Source: JBIOJM01 sp044450785 (GTDB lineage: Bacteria > Planctomycetota > Planctomycetia > Isosphaerales > Isosphaeraceae). From it: DNA of 23,108 nt. The stretch is from contig JBIOJM010000142.1 of the NCBI GenBank assembly GCA_044450785.1, positions 1 to 23,108 on the forward strand, written 5' to 3'. The notes under the pieces were generated by a model. That model ran no database searches, was not told the DNA's origin, and saw only the letters and a list, made by a program, of their open reading frames with translations. This document shows positions 16,190 to 22,963 of this stretch, piece after piece; the stretch's first letter is position 1; each line of letters opens with the position of its first letter. A program made the position numbers and the translations under genes.

Positions 16190-17173
16190 GTGAGCCGGAA
16201 TGGGTCCGCTAGAGAGCAGGATGCCGGAGCGCCCGCATCGCTCAACCTGGATGACCTGCGCTTCGAGCCGCTGGCCGGGCGCGCGAGCAAGGTTTCGCTC
16301 GCCGACCTGGGTCGTCCCTCGCTGCCGGGCATCGCTGTCGGCGACTGGCTCGAAACTCTGCCCCGACTGCTGGGAGCGGCTGCCCTCAAGCAACTGAGGG
16401 ATGCGATCGTCCGTGCCCACGAAGCACGCCGGCCGATCGTGGCCGCACTGGGCGGCCACGTCGTCAAGACCGGCTGTGGTCCGTACCTGATCGACTGGAT
16501 CGAGCGCGGGCTCCTCCAGGGCCTCGCCTTGAACGGCTCGGCGGCGATTCACGACCTGGAGCTGGCGATCGCCGGCAAGACCAGCGAGGACGTGGGCGCC
16601 CGGCTCATGCAAGGCTCGTTTGGCTTCGCCCGTGAGACTTCGGACCTCTTCGCCACGGCGTGTGAGCAGGCCGCCGCGCGTTCCGTCGGACTGGGCGCCG
16701 CGCTCGGCGAGGTCATCCTCGAACACGGCGGGCCGGGGCTCGATTCATCGCTGCTGGTCGCCGCCAGGCGCGCGAATCTGCCATTGACCGTCCACGTCGC
16801 CATCGGCACCGACATCGTCCACATGAGTTCGGCACTCGATGGGGCCGCGCTGGGCCAGGCAGCCCTCGCCGACTTCCGAAGTCTTTGCGCGCTCGTCGCG
16901 CGGATGGCCGGAGGAGTGTGGTTGAACCTCGGCAGTGCCGTGGTCATGCCGGAGGTCTTCCTCAAGGCGGTCTCGATCGCCCGCAACCTGGGTCGTTCGC
17001 TGGACGGGCTGACGACCGCCAACCTCGACTTCGACCAGAAGTACCGGGGCCTCCTCAATGTGCTGGAGCGGCCGGGAGCCCAGGGAATCGCGCTCACCGG
17101 CCATCACGAGGTCCTGATTCCGCTGCTGCATGCCGCGGTCCTTGCAATCGTAAGGACTGGCTCTCGATCATGA
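16190..17173 (+). CDS. Conserved protein of unknown function between lpxK and a heptosyltransferase gene
   Basis: A 327-residue protein I do not recognise with certainty. GTG 16190 is well supported by AAGGA (16179-16183) 6 nt upstream. It has no signal peptide or membrane segment, so it is probably cytoplasmic. Enzyme-like blocks are clear: ALGGHVVKTGCGPYLIDW (86-103), ALNGSAAIHDLELAIAGKTS (113-132), VHVAIGTDIVHM (201-212), GGVWLNLGSAVVMPEVFLKA (241-260) and ALTGHHEVLIPLL (301-313). The repeated Gly-His, Asn-Gly and Asp motifs suggest a Rossmann-like catalytic fold, perhaps metal-dependent. It lies 35 bp after lpxK and overlaps the heptosyltransferase by ATGA, so it is co-expressed with envelope genes. 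A distant link to deoxyhypusine-synthase-like annotations is possible, but I cannot support it from sequence. Confidence 0.8.
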   Translation: MSRNGSAREQDAGAPASLNLDDLRFEPLAGRASKVSLADLGRPSLPGIAVGDWLETLPRLLGAAALKQLRDAIVRAHEARRPIVAALGGHVVKTGCGPYLIDWIERGLLQGLALNGSAAIHDLELAIAGKTSEDVGARLMQGSFGFARETSDLFATACEQAAARSVGLGAALGEVILEHGGPGLDSSLLVAARRANLPLTVHVAIGTDIVHMSSALDGAALGQAALADFRSLCALVARMAGGVWLNLGSAVVMPEVFLKAVSIARNLGRSLDGLTTANLDFDQKYRGLLNVLERPGAQGIALTGHHEVLIPLLHAAVLAIVRTGSRS

Positions 17174-18255
17174 AAATCGCTGTGTTCTGTCCCAACCTGA
17201 TCGGCGACACAGTGATGGCGACACCGACGCTGCGCGCATTCCGCGGCGGTTTCCCTGGTGCAACGATTGCGGGCGTGATCAAGACGCGAGTCGCGCCCAC
17301 CCTCGAAGGCACCCCCTGGTTCGACGAGCTGATCCGCTTCGATCCCAATGCGACCGACCGATCGGAGCGGACGATGCCGGTCGTGCGCCGGTTGCGCCGC
17401 GGGCGGTTCGACGTGGCCGTCCTCTTGCCCAACTCATTCCGCTCAGCCTTGATTGCCTGGCTGGCGGACATCCCACGACGGGTCGGGTATGTCCGCTCCG
17501 CGCGCGGGTTCTTGCTGACCGACCGGCTCCATGCCGCCCGCGATGCATCGGGACGGCGGCTGCCCACTCCGGTCTTGGAATCCTACCTCCAGTTGGCGCG
17601 TCGACTTGGCTGCCCGGTCGACTCGGTTCAGATCGAGCTGGCGACGACGATGGACGACGAGGCCGCGGCCGACCAAGCCTGGAGGGCGCTGGGGCTGAAG
17701 GCCGGTGAGCGGGTCGTCTGCTTCAACACCGGCGGGGCGTTCGGTCCGGCGAAGAGCTGGCCGACGCAGCATTTCGCCGTCCTGGCGCGGCGACTCGCCG
17801 GCGAGGCGGACGTTCCGATCCTGGTCCTGTGCGGGCCCGACGAGCGCGGGGCCGCCCGCGAAATCGTCCAACTGGCGGGCCATCCGCGCGTGGTCAGCCT
17901 GGCGGATCAGCCGCTTGGCATCGGGCTCACCAAAGCCTGCGTGCGCAGATCGGCCCTCTTGATCACGACCGATTCGGGGCCGCGTCACTTCGCCGCCGCC
18001 TTCAACACGCCGGTGATCACCCTGTTTGGACCAACTCACATCGCCTGGACCCGCACGTATCACCCGCACGCGTGGCACTTGTTTCACCCGGTGCCCTGCG
18101 GACCGTGCCAGCGCCCGGTCTGCCCCGAGGGCCATCATCGCTGTATGCGTGAGCTGTCGCCCGAGAGCGTCTTCCGGACCGCGCTCCGCGCGCTCGAGAC
18201 GGAAGAGCGTGTTGCTCCCACGGAACACGAACTGAGTGAGTGTTTCCCAAAGTGA
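17170..18255 (+). CDS. waaF: ADP-heptose:LPS heptosyltransferase (glycosyltransferase family 9)
   Basis: A 361-residue GT9 glycosyltransferase that adds heptose to the lipid A-Kdo inner core. N-terminal MKIAVFCPNLIGDTVMATPTL holds the acceptor-site catalytic Asp13. The C-terminal ADP-heptose domain shows FNTGGAFGPAKSWPTQHFA, DSGPRHFAAAFNTPVITLFGP and the Cys-rich end CGPCQRPVCPEGHHRCM, typical of WaaF-like enzymes in deltaproteobacteria and planctomycetes. The ATG at 17170 overlaps the preceding stop (ATGA). The symbol waaF is by family; WaaC or another GT9 role is possible. It ends the tightly spaced icd-lpxK-unknown-GT9 run. Confidence 0.88.
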   Translation: MKIAVFCPNLIGDTVMATPTLRAFRGGFPGATIAGVIKTRVAPTLEGTPWFDELIRFDPNATDRSERTMPVVRRLRRGRFDVAVLLPNSFRSALIAWLADIPRRVGYVRSARGFLLTDRLHAARDASGRRLPTPVLESYLQLARRLGCPVDSVQIELATTMDDEAAADQAWRALGLKAGERVVCFNTGGAFGPAKSWPTQHFAVLARRLAGEADVPILVLCGPDERGAAREIVQLAGHPRVVSLADQPLGIGLTKACVRRSALLITTDSGPRHFAAAFNTPVITLFGPTHIAWTRTYHPHAWHLFHPVPCGPCQRPVCPEGHHRCMRELSPESVFRTALRALETEERVAPTEHELSECFPK

Positions 18256-18393
18256 ACACAGAGTCGAGCTCAGAGGCACGGAGCATGGAATCGCTGCCGG
18301 CGGTCCTTTGATAATCGTAGCGTTCTAAGGATAGGGTGGATGGTTCCGCGTCTGGAATCTCTGGTTCAGTTTGTGTCTTACCCGGAGTGAGGC

Positions 18394-19359
18394 ATGGCGA
18401 TCTGGCTGATCACGGGTGCGACCGGCTTCGTGGGACAACACGTCTTGGGCGCGCTCCAGCGCGACTTCGGTGAGTCCTCGCACTCGGAAAACGAGTTGAT
18501 CGTGCTGGGTCGTCGCTGTCCGGCGAACTGGCCGGAGGAGGCATTCGTCGCGACGGACTTGAACGACGCGAGTCAACTCGGCGAGACCATCCGCGCGATT
18601 GCGCCCGACTTCGTGATCCACACGGCGGGGCGCACGCCCCCGGCCTCCGACGATGAGCTCTACCGCGCCAATTTCTGGGCGACGATTCATCTTCTCGGCG
18701 CGTTGCGCTCGGCGCGGCGGCCGGCGCGCATCGTGCTGTCCGGCTCGGCGGCCGAGCTGGGCCCGTTAGGCGCGGCCGAATTGCCGGTCGACGAGAGCCA
18801 CGCTTGCGACCCGATCGATGCCTACGGCCGGAGCAAGTGGCTGGCGACGGTCGGTGGACTGTCCGAGCGCGCCCCCCTCGAGGTGATAGTCGCGCGGGTC
18901 TTCAACCCCATCGGGCCGGGCACGCCGCCAACTCAAGCATTTGGCCGGTTCGCGGCCCGGTTGACCGATCCGGACCCCGATCCGCTCGAGCTCGGTGTCG
19001 GCGACCTCGACGCCTGCCGCGACTTCATCGACGTTCGCGACGTGGCGCGGGCGATGATCGCGCTGGCGCTTCACGGTCGATCGGGGCTCGTTTACAACGT
19101 GGGCACGGGCCAATCGCGCCGGGTCGGCGAAGGCCTGGAACGACTGATCAGTTTAAGTCGCCGGGCCGTGCGGGTGAGTGTCGATCCGGCATTGAAACGT
19201 CGGCGCGGGCCGGCCGACTCGCGCGCCAGCATCGACCGCATCGTGTCGCACACCGGCTGGCGGCCGTTGATATCGTGGGAGCAGAGTCTGGATGAGCTCT
19301 GGCGGGAGGTCGAAGCTCGCAAGCTGCCGCCTCGAGTGGATCGCGGGGCAGCGGCGTAG
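18394..19359 (+). CDS. NAD-dependent sugar epimerase/dehydratase (extended SDR)
   Basis: A 321-residue extended short-chain dehydrogenase. The NAD-binding loop TGATGFVG is at 7-14. The catalytic Tyr144 and Lys148 lie in DAYGRSK, with Ser in LSGSAAELG (116-124). The closest pattern is GDP-6-deoxy-4-keto-mannose reductase-like enzymes (FNPIGPGTPP and DFIDVRDVARAMIALA), which make 6-deoxyhexoses for surface glycans. The ATG follows a GGAGTGAGG site. It starts 138 bp after the heptosyltransferase on the same strand and probably belongs to the same envelope-sugar group. The exact substrate is not determined. Confidence 0.87.
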   Translation: MAIWLITGATGFVGQHVLGALQRDFGESSHSENELIVLGRRCPANWPEEAFVATDLNDASQLGETIRAIAPDFVIHTAGRTPPASDDELYRANFWATIHLLGALRSARRPARIVLSGSAAELGPLGAAELPVDESHACDPIDAYGRSKWLATVGGLSERAPLEVIVARVFNPIGPGTPPTQAFGRFAARLTDPDPDPLELGVGDLDACRDFIDVRDVARAMIALALHGRSGLVYNVGTGQSRRVGEGLERLISLSRRAVRVSVDPALKRRRGPADSRASIDRIVSHTGWRPLISWEQSLDELWREVEARKLPPRVDRGAAA

Positions 19360-19411
19360 CGATCGGTCGGTCACTTCCCACGAGACTCCTCGCTGAACAC
19401 GACCGCCGGGA

Positions 19412-19554
19412 CCCCCTCACCCGGCCTTCGGCCGACCTCTCCCCGTGGGGGCGAGGTGGTAAAGACGAAAGGCCCACGGCGCCCTGACTTTGCGTCGCGA
19501 AGGAGTTAACCGGTCGCCCTCGCCCCTTTTGGGGAGAGGGATGGGGTGAGGGGG
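19412..19554. repeat. 143-bp element with inverted ends and internal hairpins
   Basis: CCCCCTCACCC (19412-19422) is the exact reverse complement of GGGTGAGGGGG (19544-19554). Inside are CGGCC-TTC-GGCCG (19422-19434), CCCC-GT-GGGG (19441-19450) and CCCC-TTTT-GGGG (19523-19534). The CCCTCACCC/CCTCTCCCC pattern matches a widely spread bacterial hairpin repeat type. It has no coding capacity, so a non-autonomous element is likely. Confidence 0.7.
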
Positions 19555-19782
19555 CCAACCGCCTGGTAATCGCGGTTTCGCTCCGCCAAACCACGTGGTG
19601 ATCAGCGAGAAGTCTTGTAAAGTTCGCTGGTTGGCTCAGGCCTGGATCGAGTGGGGAAAGCAGCAAGGCTACGTGTCGAAATCATCTCGAGCAACGATTT
19701 CCCGCGCCTGACGGCTCAAAACCATCGCATCACCACTGCGGCGACACCTGACTACGGATGCGGGCGGTGACGGCGCGATTCA

Positions 19783-19820
19783 GAGCCCCCGGACGGGGGC
19801 GGCATTGCGTTAGCCTGGCG
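19783..19820. repeat. Repeat with GTTAGCCTGGCG core, copy 2
   Basis: It contains a perfect hairpin, GCCCCC-GGAC-GGGGGC (19785-19800), then CGGCA and GTTAGCCTGGCG (19809-19820). It shares block order with 13849-13876. Confidence 0.4.
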
Positions 19821-19870
19821 GCGTAAGCCCCAGGAACAGATCACGGCCGCGCATGGTTCGCCGCGTGCGA

Positions 19871-20563
19871 TCAGGACGACTCACGGGTCCCGGCCAGCTT
19901 CGCGACGAACGCGGCATGTTCGGGGGTGGCGCAGCCCAGGTCGACCACGGCGCGGAGCCGCCGCGTATCGCTCTTCAGGAGTGCGATGGGATCGAGCCAT
20001 AGTCCGGGAAACACGATGGAACGGTACAGCCCATCATCTCCGATTGGTCGCTGCACGAGCGCGCCCTGCTCCTGAGCGAACCAGTAGATCTCGTCCGGGT
20101 CGATTGCGCGCACGACGTATTCGAGCACGCCCGCGCGCTCGTAATCGTCCAGTTTCGGCCCGAGGTCAACGTATCGGGTCGCCTTGGAGATCTCGACGAC
20201 GAGCTCTGGAGGTCCGTGGACGAAACCACGCTCATTCGATGTGCGCCCGCCGCGTTCGGGTCGGATCCGGAGTAATCCGTCCGGCTCCGGCTCGCTCTTC
20301 CAACCGAGGATGGTGGTGGCATTGGCCAAGGCACGAACTCCGGGCGTATTCTCGACGTAGGGAATGAGCCACGCAGTCACCGAAACCTGGGCTTCACCAT
20401 GCTCCAGACCGACAGGGCCAGGAATATAGACGACTCCATCGATCAATTCGGCCCGGGTTCCGGGCGGCATCGCCAGGTAGATCGCGTGGAACGTGGGCTG
20501 GTCGAGTCGCTGACCTTCGACGAGCGTGCTCGGCGCGGATTTCATTGTCATGCGATCTGGCAT
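19871..20563 (-). CDS. Uma2-family (DUF820) endonuclease-like protein
   Basis: A 230-residue protein of the Uma2 family, which has a PD-(D/E)XK nuclease fold and is greatly expanded in planctomycetes and cyanobacteria. Key sites are Glu39 in ELIDG, His55, Asp95 in EPDGLLRI, Glu124 in PELVVEIS and Lys137 before DDYERAGVLEYVV, so the putative active site is intact. Its biological role is not established. ATG 20563 is supported by AGAGGG 7 nt upstream. It stands alone between repeats, with a small hypothetical ORF upstream on the same strand. Confidence 0.88.
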   Translation of the reverse strand: MPDRMTMKSAPSTLVEGQRLDQPTFHAIYLAMPPGTRAELIDGVVYIPGPVGLEHGEAQVSVTAWLIPYVENTPGVRALANATTILGWKSEPEPDGLLRIRPERGGRTSNERGFVHGPPELVVEISKATRYVDLGPKLDDYERAGVLEYVVRAIDPDEIYWFAQEQGALVQRPIGDDGLYRSIVFPGLWLDPIALLKSDTRRLRAVVDLGCATPEHAAFVAKLAGTRESS

Positions 20564-20636
20564 GAGCCAACCCTCTGCGGCCGGGAACGGGATCGAGTCG
20601 CGCCGACTCGCGGTGCAGATCGGTGCGGACTTTCGA

Positions 20637-20861
20637 TCAGGGCGTGAATAATCCTACCACAGACCCGCTGCTCGCAGTAAGGTGTGCAGTCGGGCGCCGC
20701 CGCTGGGCCCGGAACTGCGCTCGGCGCTCTGCATATCGGTCGAAGCGATCACATAGTTCCTCGCGCTTGGGGTAGGGAGGCCCCCCCAGATGGATTCCCT
20801 CCTTCATCCGCGCGAAGGGTTGTTGGCGGAGCGTCTCGCGGTGCTGGCCCGCGACCGTCAT
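20637..20861 (-). CDS. Small hypothetical ORF after the PEP-CTERM gene
   Basis: A possible 74-residue protein starting MTVAGQHRETLRQQPFARMK. The ATG at 20861 follows the PEP-CTERM stop by 7 nt, with GAGGAG between, which would suit coupled translation. The frame continues open upstream to 20960, and that part (RVLVTFLPPDGSREE) also looks protein-like. I recognise no family. It may be a real small gene upstream of the Uma2 gene or the tail of a decayed gene that the PEP-CTERM 3' end now overlaps. Confidence 0.3.
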   Translation of the reverse strand: MTVAGQHRETLRQQPFARMKEGIHLGGPPYPKREELCDRFDRYAERRAQFRAQRRRPTAHLTASSGSVVGLFTP

Positions 20862-20868
20862 CGTCTCC

Positions 20869-21642
20869 TCACGAGAGCCGTCCGGGGGTAGGAAGGTCAC
20901 GAGCACGCGCGCCGCTTCGTCGACGGCGACGAAGCCGGCGCACTCCGCAAAAGCCAGCAACGGTGATCATCCCGATAAGGCCGGAGACAATCGAGGCCGG
21001 CTCGGGTACGGAGGCGGGCCCGATCATCACCGTTCCCGACGTACTGGTGAAGGCAACGGACGAAGTCTCCAGTCCGGTGTTGGCGAAATCCACGACGTCG
21101 AAAACCGTCTGGCTGCTGCTGTTCATCGAACCATCGCCGCTGGATGGCATGAGGCTGATCGAATAGGAATCACCTGGACTGGTGATCGTGGCGTCGAGCG
21201 TGAGGGCCGCCAGCAGCACCGGCGTCGCGGTGTTGGCCGACGTCAAGGAAACCGGATTGCCGGAGGCAGTGGAATCGTTGCCGACGAACGTGTCGTTGGG
21301 GTAACCCGTCAGCGAGGTCGTTACGGTTCCTCCTGAACCCGTGTTCATTTGATCGATGCTGTCGCCGAAGAAGACATACTGGCTGTTCGCCAGATAGGCG
21401 AAACTCTGCGAGGTCGAGAACATCAGTTCATTCGGGCCCGTTATCTGGAGGGTGAACGCGTAGTTATTGAGGAGATCGGGTGACGATGAGCCGGCGGTAC
21501 TCGTGAGCAAGACGTCAAGCGTGCCGGTGCCTCCCTGGGGAACCGTGGGGCTTCCGATCGAAATCACGAAGTCGGCCCGGGCCGGACCCGCAAACAGCAA
21601 GAGCACGACGGCAAGGCACCAGATCCACATTCCTCGTGGCAT
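20869..21642 (-). CDS. PEP-CTERM sorting-domain protein with cohesin-like fold
   Basis: A 257-residue exported protein. ATG 21642 is chosen because AAGGA lies 9 nt upstream and a signal peptide follows (MPRGMWIWCLAVVLLLFAGPARA); an earlier in-frame ATG at 21672 is less likely. The middle (24-210) is a Ser/Thr/Gly-rich beta-sandwich starting FVISIGSPTVPQGGTGTLDV, reminiscent of cohesin-like domains. The C-terminus has the sorting signal: VPEPAS (212-217), a transmembrane helix, and an Arg cluster (235-242). This signal is normally removed by exosortase and linked to extracellular polymer. A further 15-residue tail after the Arg cluster is atypical. The likely role is as a surface or matrix protein. 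Confidence 0.85.
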   Translation of the reverse strand: MPRGMWIWCLAVVLLLFAGPARADFVISIGSPTVPQGGTGTLDVLLTSTAGSSSPDLLNNYAFTLQITGPNELMFSTSQSFAYLANSQYVFFGDSIDQMNTGSGGTVTTSLTGYPNDTFVGNDSTASGNPVSLTSANTATPVLLAALTLDATITSPGDSYSISLMPSSGDGSMNSSSQTVFDVVDFANTGLETSSVAFTSTSGTVMIGPASVPEPASIVSGLIGMITVAGFCGVRRLRRRRRSGARARDLPTPGRLS

Positions 21643-21815
21643 GACGGATATTCCTTCAAGGTTCGCCGGCAAATACGTTCACACGTCAAATTCACACGGT
21701 TTTGGCTTCACTCGCCGCTGATCACCTCAGAGGGAGGGGGTTTTTTTACAAGGGGCAGAGAGGCCGTAGGCGACGCCACAGCGCAGCAACGGCCGATGAA
21801 CTGTTTCTGGCCGCT

Positions 21816-21835
21816 CCCTTTCCCGGTGGAGAGGG
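21816..21835. repeat. CCCTCTCC-type hairpin, degenerate copy
   Basis: CCCTTTCC (21816-21823) pairs with GGAGAGGG (21828-21835), with one G-T pair, and the loop is CGGT. It is followed by GCTGGCC. It resembles the hairpin at 21942-21961. Confidence 0.5.
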
Positions 21836-21930
21836 CTGGCCGGCACTGAGAGCCTCCCCCAGTTGAATCGCCCCGTCCGCATCCTTTCTACAATACGTAT
21901 TATTCGAGCGGCGCTGCTGGTGCAATCGGC

Positions 21931-21961
21931 CCTCACCCCAGCCCTCTCCCCGAGGAGAGGG
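21931..21961. repeat. CCCTCACCCC/CCCTCTCC hairpin repeat
   Basis: CCTCACCCC at 21931-21939 precedes a perfect hairpin, CCCTCTCC (21942-21949), loop CCGA, GGAGAGGG (21954-21961). It shares the CCTCACCC and CTCTCCCC blocks with the left part of the 143-bp element at 19412. Confidence 0.7.
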
Positions 21962-22240
21962 GGCCAGTGGTTCGCGGCGCGACGGCTCTCACGCTGGCCG
22001 TTCTGCCCGCCTGCGGCTCGCCGGAACATCACGCCAGGATGCGGGCCCGTTTCGCGTTGTGGGCACGGTGGTGACGAAAACCCCTCCCGCTGAGCCGCTC
22101 GTCACGGGGTGATTGGTTAGCAGGAGACTGAACCTCTCCAAGCATTTCACATCATGCACCCTTGGTCTCGAAAAAGCAATGACGTGGTTTCACGGCCGCG
22201 TCTTGTCCCAGGGAAAACCCTGATCCCAACTTCCGGACCG

Positions 22241-22275
22241 AGGACCAAGGACCAAGGACCAAGAACCAAGGACCA
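22241..22275. repeat. Heptanucleotide tandem array (AGGACCA x5)
   Basis: Five 7-bp units in a row, four exact AGGACCA and one AGAACCA, with degenerate partial units on both sides. It lies 25 bp left of the 214-bp inverted-repeat element. Confidence 0.9.
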
Positions 22276-22347
22276 AGGAATGGGCCGATACTATTGAGCG
22301 TCAGGTTAATGACTTCACAGGGATCCCCCCCGCGTGCCGGAAGCCAA

Positions 22348-22375
22348 ACACCGGCGGCTAGCGCCGTGCCGCTCA
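22348..22375 (-). repeat. REP-like palindromic repeat, copy C
   Basis: An exact 28-bp reverse complement of 4140-4167, so this copy points opposite to copies A and B. Confidence 0.92.
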
Positions 22376-22447
22376 GATATCATGCGGCCTCCGATTCCGC
22401 GAACCCTCGCACATCGATCTTGCCGGTGACGGCGGCGGAGCGTTCTA

Positions 22448-22478
22448 GTCAGCGGTACGGCGCTCGCCGCCGGTTTGC
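22448..22478 (+). repeat. REP-like palindromic repeat, copy D
   Basis: A diverged copy, with core TACGGCGCTCGCCGCCGG in place of CACGGCGCTAGCCGCCGG. It faces copy C about 72 bp away, which makes an inverted REP pair. Confidence 0.75.
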
Positions 22479-22516
22479 GTACCTGAAAATCAAGCGCAAC
22501 CTATTAACCTGACTCG

Positions 22517-22963
22517 ATGTTCTTGAATGAGCGATGCGACCTCCTCGAAGTCTCCCGGCCCGATCTGGCCGGTCCCGACGACGAGAAAAACGCTTACGTC
22601 TTCGAGCGAGCGTGTCATTCCCCGACCCGGACGGATCGACTACTCCGTTGGCTCCGGCCGGAGTACCAGAACCCCGAGGGGCTCCAGGCGGCCGCCGCGA
22701 CTCAGGGCGCGTTGCCAATCGAGCGGGAAGAACCCGAATCACCGGTCATCAAGGCGGGGAAGCGCCCGTGGCCCAAGACCCTGCCCGAGCAAGCCCAGGC
22801 CGTCCGGACGGTGCTTGCCGAGCATGCGAGCGGTTTGACCCCCGAGCAACTGGCCCGGCTCTTCCTGCGGGCCAATACCAAGCTTGTCTCCGATCTCTTG
22901 CAGAGGCTGGTCTCCCTGGGTCAAGCACGTGCGCTGGAGGGTGGCGCGTACGTTCGGACGTAG
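22517..22963 (+). pseudogene. C-terminal remnant of a class I SAM-dependent DNA methyltransferase
   Basis: The open frame encodes 148 residues. From about residue 42 it reads LLRWLRPEYQNPEG, then TQGALPIE, then KRPWPKTLPEQAQAVRTVL, TPEQLARLFLRAN and RLVSLGQARALEGGAYV. From recall, this matches the C-terminal tail of large planctomycete N6-adenine DNA methyltransferases (type I/IIG- or BREX-like). The methylase domain is absent, and the first 40 residues are only partly alike (PDLAGPDDE is kept), as if the middle has decayed or shifted frame. It starts 3 bp after the inverted-repeat element, which suggests truncation at that boundary. It could instead be a small expressed DNA-recognition-tail protein, but this is less likely. 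Confidence 0.5.

Larger units (their letters stand above)
19360..19870. other. Repeat-bearing intergenic region after the epimerase
   Basis: About 510 bp between convergent genes. It holds the 143-bp inverted-repeat element and the second copy of the GTTAGCCTGGCG repeat. Apparent reading frames here are translations of hairpin repeats (with PSPQKGRG or HGERSAEGRVRG type peptides) and are not genes. Confidence 0.6.
21673..22299. other. Gene-poor repeat region
   Basis: About 630 bp without a supportable gene. It holds a T7 run near 21741, two related hairpins (21816-21835 and 21942-21961) and a heptamer array (22241-22275). The minus-strand frame with the peptide PPLLGERAGVRA is a translation of the hairpin repeat, a common false gene call. 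Confidence 0.6.
22300..22513. mobile_element. MITE-like element with 11-bp inverted ends enclosing a REP pair
   Basis: GTCAGGTTAAT (22300-22310) and its exact reverse complement ATTAACCTGAC (22503-22513) bound 214 bp that contain two REP-like repeats in opposite orientation. There is no coding capacity. The arrangement resembles a REPIN or other non-autonomous element that would be moved by a transposase in trans. The right end lies 3 bp before the methyltransferase remnant. Flanking target-site duplication was not evident. Confidence 0.5.

Noticed and set aside
19148..19666. Minus-strand frame of 172 codons across the end of the epimerase gene
   Set aside because: It overlaps the epimerase and consists largely of repeat-derived Pro/Gly/Arg sequence.
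21727..22032. Minus-strand frame of 101 codons containing GERAGVRA
   Set aside because: The peptide is a translation of a CCCTCACCCC/CTCTCCCC hairpin repeat, a common spurious gene call.
22241..22275. CRISPR array
   Set aside because: The units are 7 bp and contiguous, with no spacers and no cas genes nearby.
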